Assembly: GCA_013399695.1 (NCBI GenBank)
Contig: VXAU01003156.1
Location: forward strand, 3,839,380 to 3,903,379
Length of the DNA stretch: 64,000 bases
From: Formicarius rufipectus
Taxonomy: Eukaryota; Chordata; Aves; Passeriformes; Formicariidae
Direction: 5' to 3'
Shown here: positions 46,600 through 57,676 of the stretch, piece after piece
How the letters are laid out: the number at the start of each line of letters is the position of its first letter
Position numbering within the stretch: the first letter of the stretch is position 1
Notes under the pieces: model-generated
What the model saw: only the letters and a program-made list of their open reading frames with translations
What the model was told of the DNA's origin: nothing
Database searches by the model: none
Translations under genes and position numbers: made by a program

Positions 46600-47288
46600 T
46601 TTCCTGGTTATAGCAGCCAGGATCAGTTTGGCACTGGGTGGGGGTGGATTCTAAACCCTCTGGGTCATTTTTCTCATCAACTGCTCACCATGGACCATTG
46701 GCAGCAGCTGCCCAGGGCACACCCCACCCCTCAGGGCACAGGGGGGTGTTTGGGAACTTCTGTGGGATAAGGAAGTTTTCCTGCTTCCACACCCACCTGA
46801 GGGGTCATGTCTGCTCAGGGGCCAGCAGGGATGCCAAAAATATGCCAGGATTGACCTCACAGAGTAAATCACCCCTTGTGAAACTCCCCACCCTGGGGGA
46901 GGGACTGGGCGTTCCCATCTGAGCCCAAGCAGAGATCAGCTTGGGGTTTGGGGACTGGGAGCTCTGGTCAGATCCAGGGGAGGAGCAGAGCCTCGACCAG
47001 ACTGAGCCTGCCCCCAGACTGCAACCATCATTGTCACCAGCAGGTTTCTTCCTTTCTTCTTACTCTGCACTCAGAGGGCCCACGTGGTGCTCAGCACAGG
47101 GGTTGGTGAGCTCCATCCTGCTCGTGCCCCACTGGGCTGGGCTGCACATGTGGTGTTTTTGTGGCACAAACAGATTTTCCTTCTGTCTCAGTGTATTTTG
47201 TGATCTTTTATTAAACTGTTATTCTGACTTGCAATCCCATTCTGAGTTGGATTCATTTCTCCTGCCGGTTTAACTCTAAACCAGCCCG
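46600..47288 (+). mobile_element. solo LTR, family B copy B4
   Basis: A 689-bp element from TTTCCTGGTTATAGCAGCC to ACTCTAAACCAGCCCG (both terminal dinucleotides mutated). It is flanked by a perfect 5-bp duplication, TTGCT, at 46595-46599 and 47289-47293. The CACGTG core is at 47081-47086. Relative to B3 a short block around 46790 is missing. Confidence 0.88.
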
Positions 47289-47293
47289 TTGCT

Positions 47294-48125
47294 ACCAGAG
47301 TCTGCTCAGGAATTGGTGCTGCCCTGTGATTGCAGCAGAACTAACTGCAGTTTCTGAGCCCTGGGGAGCTGCAGGAGGCAGGATGGAGCATCTGGAACCC
47401 TCTGAGCTGGACCTTGGCGGGACGGGGATCCTCCCTTGTGATTGAACAAGAAAATGGAAGACTAAAGGATGAAACCAATGACAGGATTCCAACCTCCTCA
47501 TGTGATTTTTCAATTAACATCTTCATCCCCTCTGGGCCACCTGCGTGGGCAGTGCTGGCTGGCTCATTCCATGCTGGAGCACCTTCAGTTGGCTTTTAAA
47601 CCCTTTGATCTGTCACACGAGGCACACTGATTGAAAAACAGAGGGAAAAGTCAAGGAAGGAGTGCAGCAGAACCCAGGACTGTGGTGGGTCAGCGGGGTC
47701 TCAGCTGCCTGCCAATGATTTGCTGCCAACAGGGCCTCCCTCCATGGCTGGAATGACTCGGTCACACAAGGTCTCTCCGAGGGGCAGGGCTTAGGAGGCA
47801 GGAGGCTTCCCTGCTCCCAAACACAGCTGCAAACAGAAGCAGGAGTATGTAAAGCTGGATTTCCTACAGAGTTGGGAGAAAATAAGCTGTTACTCAGCTA
47901 TTTGGACAGGCTGCAGTGGGTTCTCCCAAATAAGTGTTGCCTCCTATGAGGTGCTCAGGGGATTTGGTTGGATTTCTGCTGGACCCCTGTGTTTCCAGAG
48001 CAGGAAAATCACAAGCTGTAGGGCTGCAGGTGATGAAGTGCCTTTGAGGCTCAGAGGGGATGTGTGTTTGGGGCATTGCCCTCCCGTGGAGCAGCAATCT
48101 GGGATGCAGGGAGGCACCTCCTGGC
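47294..48125. other. unannotated sequence
   Basis: Nothing recognised between LTR B4 and the tandem repeat. Confidence 0.4.
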
Positions 48126-48440
48126 TCTGAGGTGCCCGGCCAGGCAACCTGGGCTGCAACCACCCAAGGAGCCCTTGGTGGCTCTGTTTGCTGCTGGCTG
48201 GGAGGCTGAACATCTCTGTGGGGTCCTGGCCAGGCAACCTGGGCTGCATCCATGCAGAGAGCCCTTGGTGGCTCTGTTTGCTTCTCACTGGGAGGCTGAG
48301 ATGCTCTGGGTGCCTGGCCAAGCTGCTCAGGGAGCTCTTGGTGGCTCTGTTTGCTGCTGGCTGGGAGGCTGAACAGCTCTGGGTGCCTGGCCAAGCTGCT
48401 CAGGATGCTCCTGGTGGCTCTGTGTGCTGCTGGCTGAGGA
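48126..48440. repeat. four-unit tandem repeat, 73-90-bp period
   Basis: The anchor CTTGGTGGCTCTGTTTGCT begins near 48174, 48264 and 48337, with a variant near 48410, giving spacings of 90, 73 and 73 bp. Units also share GGCTGGGAGGCTGAACA and TGGCCAAGCTGCTCAGG. Because the unit is nearly free of stops, a 263-codon minus-strand frame (47894-48685) crosses it with repeated SKQSHQ/KQTEPPRA-like segments. Confidence 0.92.
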
Positions 48441-50344
48441 GCTGGGTGAGCTTCCTGCCTTTGCCCCTCGGCTGCTCCTGGCCAGGCTGCTGTGGCAGGC
48501 ACAAAGGCTCCAGGGAGCGTGCTGGGAAGAGGGTTCTGCTGGAGGAGGATGAAGGCTGAGCCTCCCTTTTCCTGCGGGCTTTGGTCCAGGCAGGCACCAG
48601 AATCTTCCCGAGCCGCCACCGGGAATGCTGAGCTCCCACACTTTTGGCAGGAGGAACAATTCCTCGCTGGCAAGCCTGTGCACATGCACAGATCCTTTCC
48701 AGCAAGATTTGTGATGTTTTCAAAGACATAAAGTAATTTGGGTCTAATTAAATGGCTGAAACTGGTGGTGATGGATGATTTGCAAATTCATCTTGTGGCC
48801 TGCTGGCAGCTGCCTTGGGGAGTCGTGGGAGCTGCTCCTGTGGTCCCACAACCACCTTCAAAGGGACTGAGCCCCCAGAGCCATGACAGGGATGCTTCAA
48901 AGAACTTCTTCCGTAGAAGAGAACTGTTGTGTTGTCCTTGGTTCCTGTTCCTGAAGTCTGGTGCTCCCAAGGCTCCATTATCACCTCTGGAATCCTGAGA
49001 AGGTTTCTGGGTGTGTTTGAAAAGCAGAGAGGGAGTGTAGCCGATGACTTTTTGCACAGACACAGTTTTAGTGTCTTAGTAAGAGGCTTGTAAGCCTGGG
49101 CTTTTAATAAGACAACCTGGCTGCATCGAAAAAAAAAATGAGAGTGTATTCCTCTTCATCTAAAGTTACAATTCTATTCAGGAGTGGCAGAAAAGGCTTC
49201 CTCCTCCTCCTCCTCAATGTTTCCATTCTTGCATCTCTATGTACTTCGCAGAGATTTCAAAAGTCCAAGAAGGAACTATCCTCACACATAATTATGCACA
49301 TTTCTAAAACTAATACACTCCATCAAAACTATCTAACAACACACAATTATAGCTGAATATCAACTAATACATATGTTGTAAAATTGGTGAATTCACACAG
49401 TTCTTATCTATCTTGTTTTTAACTTTATTAATAGAACCCTTCACATGTATCATTCCTTGGAATATCAGCAGGTTCTCCTCTCAGGTCACTGTTGGCCAAG
49501 GTCATTTAACAGATCCCATCGTTATCACTGAGGTCTTGGAAACTGCTTCTGACTCCTCAGTCTGCAAACCTGCACCATGCCTGTTCCAACCAGGGAGCAG
49601 CTGCTGAAAGGGGCACAAGAACTTGGAGGCCACACCATCTGCAGTGCCTTGCTCACAGCAGGCTGCAAAGGCTTGGGCACTGAAGTGGAGCAAACAGAAA
49701 TCATGATTCTTTTCCTCTTCCATTAGAAGAATAATCCAAGGGAAGCTGGATTCTCCCTCTTTTCTGTTTGCAGCTTCCTCCAAGTGGGGTGTTTAAGGAA
49801 TATGTGGCCAACTTGGATTGTGCAATGAGTATAAATAAAAATATAGCCCCATTTCAGAGCCAACATCATGGGACAGAAGATCCCAGCCCCGGAACCTTGG
49901 ATTTTAGGGGCTTACCAATGTCTGAAGATGGTGGCAGGCTTTCCTTCAGGGCTCAGCTGAGGAGCTCTTCTGCATTTTTACATCTGGAGCATGAAGAGGT
50001 TAAGAAGCATCTGAAGCTGTTGTACCTCTGCTCCTCACAAATGCAAATCTCAGGCTCGGTATTCACACAGTCCTGAAGATCAAAGGAACGGCTCCGTGGA
50101 TATGCTCATCCTGATGAGACATTCGGTCTGTGGGGACAGCTGTGGGAGCTGCTGGCAAAGCTGAGAACAGCCACAAAACGTGGTCTTGCTCCCCAGAGCT
50201 CCCCAGGTATTCCAGGTTTTCCCGTTGTGCTTCCAGGGCTTCCCGAGCCTGTCTCCTGAGGGAGCTGAGGGTGCTCCCCTGCTGCCAGCCTGGCATTCCC
50301 AGACGTGGGGACACTCAATGCTCCAGCCACAACTTGTAGACATC
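48441..50344. other. unannotated sequence
   Basis: Includes a short A run at 49129-49138 and AT-rich 49130-49440. No repeat, exon or RNA gene recognised. Confidence 0.4.
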
Positions 50345-50821
50345 TCGTGGGGTTCTGTGGCTGGATTTTGGTAGAAAGGGGGCTATCCAGGGTGGTTTCT
50401 GTTAGAAGCTGCCAGAAGCTCCCCCTGTCCTGTGGAGCCAAGGACAGCCAGGGCCAGGAGGGACCTCCTGCTGGTGGCCAAATTTGAGCCAATTAAGAAT
50501 CAAAGTCACAGCTCTGGGATAAGATAGTGAAGAATTTCGGAGTGTGGGGCAGTTGGGAACTCCAGCCATGGGATAACAATGCAGAGACCAAGGTGGGAGC
50601 AGGAGGAGGAGAAGGAGGGACCCCACACTGGAGCAGGGAGAGGGAAAGGACTAAAAGTTATTCCCCACCTCCCCTGCAGCCCATGGGGTGACCCCCAGGA
50701 CAAGAGCAATGGCAGCANGTTTGTTTGTTTGCTTTTTTTTTTTTGCCTTTTCCCCTTTTCCTTTCCCTCTGGGAAAGGGGGGCCTGAAGGTTTGGGTGGG
50801 CACCGAATGAAAACCACCACA
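50345..50821 (+). mobile_element. solo LTR, family A copy A5, gapped
   Basis: Family A sequence from about TTCTGTGGCTGGATTTTGG to GAAAACCACCACA. The exact left end is unclear (extra bases before TTCTG) and no matching flank was found. Sequence that A6 has between AATGGCAGCA and the CTTTTCC-rich part (roughly 200 bp) is absent, with an N at 50718 and then a GTTT run. Confidence 0.83.
50718..50718. other. single N, probable assembly gap
   Basis: Marks the missing internal block of LTR A5, beside the GTTTGTTTGTTTG run. Confidence 0.85.
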
Positions 50822-51288
50822 CTTCCCTAAAGCTGTCGGGGCACACGCTCTGCCCGCGCCCGCAATCACTTTGCACGCAGGAATACGTGTTCGCAAATGG
50901 AGCGCTAATCATTCCAACCTTCCAAGCCTCTCCCTGAGGAATGCACAATGTAATAAAGCAGGCAAAATTTCCTGTGAACAGAGCAGCTTCATCGGGGCTG
51001 CTCCCGGGGCGCTCATCACCGGCTCATCATGGAGCGATGCACGGAAGGCTCTGCGGGCAGGACGGCTCCCGTCCCGGGGGCTGTCACATCCTGACACGGT
51101 TCCTGTCACGGCTGGTGACAACCTGGTAATTAAGTGCCAGCACCAGCCCGGACTGAGGGTTCGTCTTGCACGTGGGGAGTCATAACGGGGATTAATCCGG
51201 GCTGTCAGTTGTTTATTTATTTATTGTGCTGGGAGTGCCCTCCTGAAGTGCCACAGCGCTGGCAGGGGATTGTACCTTCAGGCTGACA
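50822..51288. other. CpG-rich, repeat-poor block
   Basis: Over 20 CpG in about 300 bp (for example GCCCGCGCCCGCAATC, GGAATACGTGTTCGC, GGAGCGCTAATC), plus AT-rich TF-site-like cores (GGTAATTAAGTGCC, GGGGATTAATCCGG). It is unlike the repeats on either side. It may be conserved regulatory DNA or a small CpG island; I see no exon. Confidence 0.35.
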
Positions 51289-51528
51289 CGTGTGTGTGGG
51301 GGGGCCCAGCTGGACTGGGGTCTTTGTGAAACAGTTGGAACTGAAGAAGGAACTATTCTACTGCAGTCAGGTGTCGAGCACGGAACAGGAAGACGGTGAC
51401 ACAGAATGGGCTTCCTCTATAAAGTGCTGAGTCGTGGTTATTCGACATGCGCAGAACCAATGTCCAATTAAGAATTATTTATGTAACTAAAGGCCAATGG
51501 TTCACTGACATGTGTAAGAGATAAAACG

Positions 51529-51536
51529 TATATAAG
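51529..51536 (+). promoter_or_regulatory. TATA box of the ERVK-type LTR
   Basis: TATATAAG, 31 bp downstream of a CCAAT motif and about 17 bp upstream of AATAAA, as in compact retroviral LTRs. Confidence 0.75.
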
Positions 51537-51552
51537 TCGCAGTCTTCTGTAC

Positions 51553-51558
51553 AATAAA
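51553..51558 (+). promoter_or_regulatory. polyadenylation signal of the ERVK-type LTR
   Basis: AATAAA followed by GT/T-rich GGTTCCTGTTTTGG within 20 bp. Confidence 0.75.
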
Positions 51559-51616
51559 GGTTCCTGTTTTGGAAGAAACCGTGTCGCCTCGACCAACTCT
51601 GACCACGACACGTGTG

Positions 51617-51803
51617 CAGGGACACACGACAGCCAGGACAGGGAAGCTGTGGCTGCCCCATCCCTGCGAGTGTCCAAGGCCAGGTTGGACAGGGCTTGGA
51701 GCATCCTGAGCTATGGAAGGTGTCCCTGCCCATGGCAGAGGGTGGGATGGGGAGAGATGTGAGGTCCCTTCCCACTGAAACCACTATGGGATTCTGTGAC
51801 CCA
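51617..51803 (+). mobile_element. CR1 3' end
   Basis: GGGAAGCTGTGGCTGCCCCA, CCAGGTTGGACAGGGCTTGG and the tail CACTATGGGATTCTGTGAC. It begins directly after the ERVK-type LTR's right flank. Whether the LTR split a longer CR1 is unclear because no CR1 is recognisable to its left. Confidence 0.9.
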
Positions 51804-54104
51804 GAGCTGCCCATGAAGGGGCAGATCCCCGCTGGAGCGCAGCAGGGTGTGGGACTGGCATCTCCCCACCTCTGCCACGAGGTTGTGGGTGGAATGGCCA
51901 GGGCCAAAGGGATGATGGCGTGTTCTGTTCTGCCTGATGATGCTGGAAGCCAGAGACGTCGGGAGAAGGTGGATCAGAGGTGGAGAACACACTCAGAGGG
52001 AATTCAAAAGCTGCATTAAGCTCACAGTCCAGACCCTTCCCTTCCTGCATCCCAAACCCTGAAATAAACCCCATTAATGTGATTTTTCATGTGTTGCCAA
52101 ATCTTTCTGCATATAAACTTCTTTCTACCACAGTGTATGAGTGAGGGGACATCCCCATTTTTTTGGGGGAAGAGGCATTTGTGAAGCAGAAATAGAGTCA
52201 CTTTCAGAGAGAATTAAGGGAAGTTTGTGGAACATCACAGTTTATCCCCGTTGGGATCCTGAACTCCAACAGCAGGATGGAGGACTCTGTTTCATTTGCT
52301 AAAAGTCTGATGCCCATCAGACTCCTGTGTCTTCCTCTTGGTTTCCATCAGTGTTCCTCTGTTGGAGTTATTCCCATATGGAATAGCTCAGGCCATTGCC
52401 CTCAGGGGGCCAGGAGGAGCAGGAGGAACATCTTTCCTCCTCCCTTCCCCGAAGCTCTGCATTGCAGAGCACAGTTTGTTCCACCCTCCTTTGCACGTTC
52501 CTTGCTGCTCCAACTGATCCCGCAGGAGGAGGAGACCTTTCCCTGCTGCTGGGAAATGCCCTGCCTCCTCTCATCCCTGCCAAGGCAGGGCTTTGCCAGG
52601 AAGGTGGATGGATGTCCTCTCCTCTCTCCCCTCCCAGTCAGGGCACGTGCAAAGCTCCTGGCTGAGCTGTGCTCATGGCCTGGTTCCCACCCCATAATGG
52701 CCCTGCCTGATAGAGCTGCTCCCTCTTTCTAATTACAGGGTAATAACCTCTTGTGGCAGAGATAATCCCCAGGATCCAGGAATTCCAGAGTCATCGTAGG
52801 CAGGGGGCAGTGGAGCAGCAACCTTTCCAGGCACACTTCTCCAGCATTAATATTTTTAATTAGGGTTAGTGGCAGTGAGTTATGATTTTGGCACAAGAGG
52901 CAGCACAGCCTCTGCTGGCAGAGCGGGTGAGCCCTGCCTGGCCCTGTGGGGGATGAGAATGCAAACGTGCTCCTGCAAACATTGCCTTGGTCATGGACAA
53001 ACCCTTCTGGCCTTGGTCCTGAGCAAACCCTTCTGACTCCTGGTGTGGGGACAACACTGTTCTTTTGCAGTTCAGGGCCTGTTTTATGACTAACAAGTAA
53101 TTCCAAGAGGAATGAGGTCTCCTGATCTCACAGACAGGGAGCTGGAATCCAGGAGATGTGGTGGGGTGCCAGAGGATCAAAGGCATTTCATTTTTTGAAA
53201 AGATCAGGCTGATTTTTAAATCAATCATTATTAGGTGCTTCAGGAGACTCTGCACCTTCCACCCCATCTTGGACATCTTTTAACACTTGGAAGAGTTTAA
53301 GAATCCTTCAATATCAGGCAATAAGTACTTCGCCCATGGTCACAGGGGAAGGCAAGGTCAGATCAAGGAGCCAAAGCCAGGTCCAACATACCCATGTACC
53401 ATCCTTAGGCCTAAAAGTCCTGCTGTGAGGGTTTATTTGGTGGTGCTGTGGGTGCTTTGGGGCGATTTGGCAGCCACAAAGGGCCAACAGCCCTGCTGGA
53501 TCCCCCGAGGTCTTCAGCTTGAAAGCATCTTGGATGGGTTATTCTGCCAAAAACTAAGTCCTTGAAAGGAGGCAGCTGTTGCAAGGAGGCTGTTGGCTGG
53601 TACATGAGATTACTGCGCCTCCTGTGGGCAGGATATAAAGCTATATGGTGGTTTGGCTTTGAACATGGGAAGGCAGCAGTAGCCAAAAAAAACAAGTTTT
53701 CCTCTTATTTAAATCAAGAGGGCTGAGTTTTTGAAGACTCTGCTGGTCCATGTCTCTGTAATGAAGAAGGAAGAGTTATTGGCTGCTTCCAAAATATCCC
53801 ACGTGGGATTCACAGCTCAGGTCAGTGGTCACAGGGTTAAGGTTAAACTTTGTGACAGTGACTGAGCAGCCTCAGCTTTCTTAGCTGTGAAATGGGATGA
53901 CAATGTGTGTCCTTATCCATTGCCTTTTGTCTGGAATTGTTATCCAAAGCTGCTCAGGTTCCATCTGCTCTCAGTTAGCAGAGCTGAGCTGTTGGATGGG
54001 CAGCAGGAAAAGCTTTGCCACACCATGAGCAGCTGAAGGCAAACCAGGAGACCTGCCCTACTCAACACACCCCTTCGGCGTTTTAAGCAGCTGGATGCAG
54101 CTCT
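51804..54104. other. unannotated sequence
   Basis: 2.3 kb with no recognised repeat or exon. Confidence 0.4.
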
Positions 54105-54245
54105 CAGCATCTGGAAGTGTCCGAGACCACACTTGATGGGGCTTGGAGTTCCCTGGGCTGGTGGAAGGTGTCCCTGCCCATGGCAGGGAGTGGAATGGGA
54201 TGAGTTTTAAGGTCCCTCCCAACCCGAACCATTCCACGGTTCTGT
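54105..54245 (+). mobile_element. CR1 3' end
   Basis: CATCTGGAAGTGTCCGAGAC, GGGCTGGTGGAAGGTGTCCC and the tail ACCATTCCACGGTTCTGT. Confidence 0.9.
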
Positions 54246-54867
54246 TTACATGAGCCTGCTCATTAGGGCTGGTTTGTTCTCTGGGCTGCAAGGCAAAGCA
54301 GCTGAATCCATCACCTGCAACCCTGAGCAAGACCTTCAACCTCTTCGTGCCTCTGTGTCTTCATCATTAAGGTCAAGGAACAAAGTTTGACCTCAGGAGG
54401 GACATAGGGATGTGGAAATCGAAGAAGAGGTGAGAAGTCATGCAAATACAGCTGCCCAGAGATCTTGATTTCTTCTGAATCTGTGACAGCCCTGTTTGTT
54501 TACTCTGAAAGCAGGAGGTTTCCTTAAGAGCTCCCAACACAGCATCCAAATGAGGCCTGTGCTTGTGCCTTGAGCCATTTTGGAGCACTTTGGAGTTTCC
54601 AGCAGTCAGTTTTGAGGCTGTCAGCACAAAAGTGTGTGGTGTTTGCAGAGACATTGGGGCCTTCAAACCTCATTGTGCTCGAGGCTGCATTTGGAGAAGC
54701 TTAAATAAAGGTCACTCCACACAACGCTGCCAATATTGCAGCATTAACACCTCTCCTCCCACTTTGGAAAAGCTTCACCTCTGTCTTTGCCAAAGCTGAC
54801 AGGGAAGGTTTGGTCTGGACTTCCCAGGTGTGTTCAGTGCAGAGCAGAAGGACGTGTGGGAAAGGTG
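54246..54867. other. unannotated sequence
   Basis: Nothing recognised. Confidence 0.4.
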
Positions 54868-55190
54868 AATCACAGAATTTCAGAGGGTGTTGAGTTGGAA
54901 GGGACCCCCAAGGACCAGCAAGTCCAACCCTCAGCCCGGCACAGGACCAGCCCCAGGAGTCCCCCCCTGTGCCCCAGAGCATCATCCAAACCCTCCTGGA
55001 GCTCTGGCAGCCTCGGGGCTGTGCCCACTGCGCTGGGGAGCCTGTTCAGTGCCCACCACCCTCTGGGGGAAGAGCCTTTTGCTGAGATCCCCCCTGCCCC
55101 TGCCCTGACACAGCTCCAGCCCTTCCCTGGTGCTGTCCCTGGTCCCTACAGAGCAGAGCTCAGTGCCTGTCCCTGTCCCTGAGCTCTGTG
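54868..55190 (-). mobile_element. CR1 3' part
   Basis: Tail GAATCACAGAATTTCAGAGG, then GAGTTGGAAGGGACCCCCAA, GAGCATCATCCAAACCCTCC and CTTTTGCTGAGATCCCCCC. It is the reverse of the copy at 44850-45343. Confidence 0.94.
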
Positions 55191-55587
55191 GCTGTGATGG
55201 GAACTGTCCTGAGTCCCATGGATGGCAGAGATGGTTAAACCCAGCACTGAGTCACCCCCAGTTCATGTGTCTGAGCCACTGAATGTTGACATCATAAAGT
55301 AATAATCTCCAGTGTAATTCCAGAGGCAGCTCAACTCATCCCTGCTATTTCCCTCTCAGCACAGATGCAATTTATCAACAAACAGTAGTTGTTTATTACA
55401 TTCATTCACAAATTATTTGTCAGGAACTCACTCAGAGGGTTTTATTAACAGTATAAATTCCCCAAGATTTCTGATTTTACCACATCTGTGTCTGGAGGTG
55501 CTAATTCAATCATCAGCTTTCAGATGTGACCTGTCCTCAGACTTTTAAAGGAAAATTCCAGCTGTGCCTCTGTGGTGGGATATTCCT
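55191..55587. other. unannotated AT-rich sequence
   Basis: AT-rich 55290-55500; nothing recognised. Confidence 0.4.
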
Positions 55588-55715
55588 TAAATGAAAGTTG
55601 GATGGGGCTTGGAGCAACCTGGTCTAGAGGAAGGTGTCCCTGCCCATGGCAGGGGATAGGACAAGATGATCTTTAAGGTCTCTTCCAGCCCAAACCATTC
55701 TGTGGTTCCATGATA
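55588..55715 (+). mobile_element. CR1 3' end
   Basis: GTTGGATGGGGCTTGGAGCA, AGGAAGGTGTCCCTGCCCAT and the tail ACCATTCTGTGGTTCCATGA. Confidence 0.92.
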
Positions 55716-56084
55716 GCACTTTCCCTGGAATTCTGCAGCAGTGGGATATTTCACTGTATCATTCTCTTAAAATAGCACAGGACATAAGTCATTTATCCCT
55801 TTTCCCCCAACCCAGCAGCTCTGGCCTCCAAAGCCTTGCCAGAGCAGCCAAAAGAATCTCCTCATGTTTCAGAGTGGCCACAGATGCCATAAAGTCAGTC
55901 TTTCCCTGCCTCTGCTCCAGATGAATCCACTCAGGTGCCAGGAGGGTGCTTCTCCCCCTGGCTGGGTGATGTTCATCAAGGCTGCTTCTGCCGTGGGCTC
56001 TGTTTTGTTCCTCACAGGAGAAACAGTGATGTGCAGTATACTCCTTGTCCAGGGGACAAGGCCAAGAGAGGACAAAGATGTTGC
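55716..56084. other. unannotated sequence
   Basis: Nothing recognised. Confidence 0.4.
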
Positions 56085-56216
56085 CCAGAGAAGCTGTGGC
56101 TGCCCCATCCCTGGAAGTGTCCAAGACCAACTTGGGCTGGTGGGAGGTGTCCCTGTCCATAGCAGGGGTGGGACTGGATGGCCTTTGAGGTCCCTTCCAA
56201 CCCAACCCGTTCCCTC
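56085..56216 (+). mobile_element. CR1 3' end
   Basis: GCCCAGAGAAGCTGTGGCTG, CTGGAAGTGTCCAAGACCAA and GGTCCCTTCCAACCCAACCC; the terminal repeat is cut off. Confidence 0.92.
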
Positions 56217-56420
56217 TCAGTAACACTCTGGCACAGAGGGAAATCAAACAGACCCATCAAAGCAGGATTTACCACAGCAGGAATCTGCTCTTTGGGAAGG
56301 GTCCATGTCAGGCATCTCAAGGAAGGGCCAACGTTCTGTGTTCCCCTTCCCTTCTCCTATGTTCTCTAGAGCTCCACCCTGCCATTCCATGCCTGTGGTG
56401 CCCTTCCCAACCTGCAGCCC

Positions 56421-56873
56421 TGTGCTGGTTTAGAGTTAAACCGGCAGGAAAAATGAATCCAACTCAGAATGGGATTGCAAGTCAGAAGAACAATTTAATA
56501 AAAGATCACAAAATACACTGAAACAGAAGGAAAATCTGTTTGTGCCACAAAAACACCAGATGTACAGCCCAGCCCACAGGGGCACNGAGTTTCACAAGGG
56601 GTGATTTACTCTGGGAGGTGAACAATGGCTTATTTTTGGCATCCCTGCTGGCCCCTGAGCAGACATGACCCCTCAGGTGGGTGTGGAGGCAGGAAAACTT
56701 CCTTATCCCACAGAAGTTCCCAAACACCCCCCAGTGCCCTGAGGGGTGGGGTGTGCCCTGGGCAGCTGCTGCCAATGGGCCATGGGGAGCAGTTTGTGAG
56801 AGAAATGACAGAGAGGGTTTAGAATTCACCCCCACCCAGTGACAAACTGACCTTGGCTACTAAAACCAGGACA
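56421..56873 (-). mobile_element. solo LTR, family B copy B5, gapped
   Basis: It runs from TGTGCTGGTTTAGAGTTAAA to TACTAAAACCAGGACA as written, with a perfect 5-bp duplication, AGCCC, at 56416-56420 and 56874-56878. An N at 56586 replaces most of the middle (about 250 bp in other copies, including the CACGTG core). The clean duplication shows both ends belong to one insertion. Confidence 0.9.
56586..56586. other. single N, probable assembly gap
   Basis: Lies where the middle of LTR B5 is missing. Confidence 0.85.
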
Positions 56874-57057
56874 AGCCCTCAGGAAGCTGCCCCGTGGGGC
56901 AGTGCCAGCCACGGCTTCGCTCTGCTAACAAGGACTGCCCCGTTCGGGTTCGGCGCCTTTTCCCAGAGGTTCCCGTTGTGTCTGTGCCCCTCCCTTAGCC
57001 CCAGTGGGTCGGTGCCACCTTCTGCCAGCGGAGGGAACAGAGGGACTGAGACGAGGA

Positions 57058-57105
57058 GAGCTTTAAGGTTCTTTCTAACCCAAACTGTTCCATGATGCTG
57101 TGTTT
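57058..57105 (+). mobile_element. CR1 terminal fragment
   Basis: GAGCTTTAAGGTTCTTTC, then TAACCCAAACTGTTCCATGA: only the last ~50 bp of a CR1. Confidence 0.8.
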
Positions 57106-57676
57106 CCAGAGCCATCCTGAAGGTCTGGGATCAGGCAGAGGGTGGGGAGGGGCACAGGAGCACAGCTCTGATCTCTGTGCCCCTGGCAGGGCCCCGGTCT
57201 CAGGGCTGAGCTGCCCTGTGCTTTGTACCAGAAGTAATTTCCAGGTGAAATTGCTGTAAAATAAAAATTGACTTTTGACATGGGCTGATAAGCACTGATG
57301 TTTGTTTCCAAGACTTTGTATTTTATGCAATTTAATGCTTAACAATGACTGACAACAGTAGTGAAGGTGAAAAACATTAAAAATGAGGGAACTGCAGTCA
57401 TTTCGAGCCCCAGGCTTCTCTCCTGGTGGGTTTTGCACTGCCTGCAGCCTACGATTTTCAGCATTATTTGCATCCCCACACACCAAATTTCCAGCTGAAG
57501 TAAACCAAGCAGCCTCCTCAAGCACTGCAGTGAGTGTTGGCTCATCTTTAAAGAGGAAACATCTTGTCCCTCTATGATTATGACTATGGAGACCAAAATG
57601 AGTATGTCCTTCTAAGAAACACCCCTTAATTGGGGTTCTGGCTGAAAGGCCTTTTTGGAAGGGAAGAAAAACGCAG
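57106..57676. other. unannotated sequence downstream of the candidate small gene
   Basis: Read on the minus strand this would be the 3' flank of the frame at 57677-57988. It holds an ATTAAA-type polyadenylation signal on the minus strand (57331-57336). A 235-codon minus-strand frame (56995-57702) also crosses it in another phase with no motif. Confidence 0.3.

Larger units (their letters stand above)
51295..51610 (+). mobile_element. solo LTR of ERVK (class II) type
   Basis: A 316-bp element from TGTGGGGGGGCCCAGCTGG to CTCTGACCACGACA, flanked by a perfect 6-bp duplication, CGTGTG, at 51289-51294 and 51611-51616. Promoter order is readable: CCAAT at 51494-51498, TATATAAG at 51529-51536, then AATAAA at 51553-51558 and a short U5. 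A 6-bp duplication and compact layout fit a betaretrovirus- or alpharetrovirus-like LTR. No internal region adjoins it. It is distinct from families A and B. Confidence 0.92.

Noticed and set aside
47894..48685. 263-codon minus-strand repeat protein
   Set aside because: Coincides with the 73-90-bp tandem repeat; unit lengths are not all multiples of three, so the repeats fall in different phases and the openness is compositional.
50095..50150. C/D-box snoRNA-like TGATGAG
   Set aside because: No paired D box at the right spacing and no terminal stem visible.
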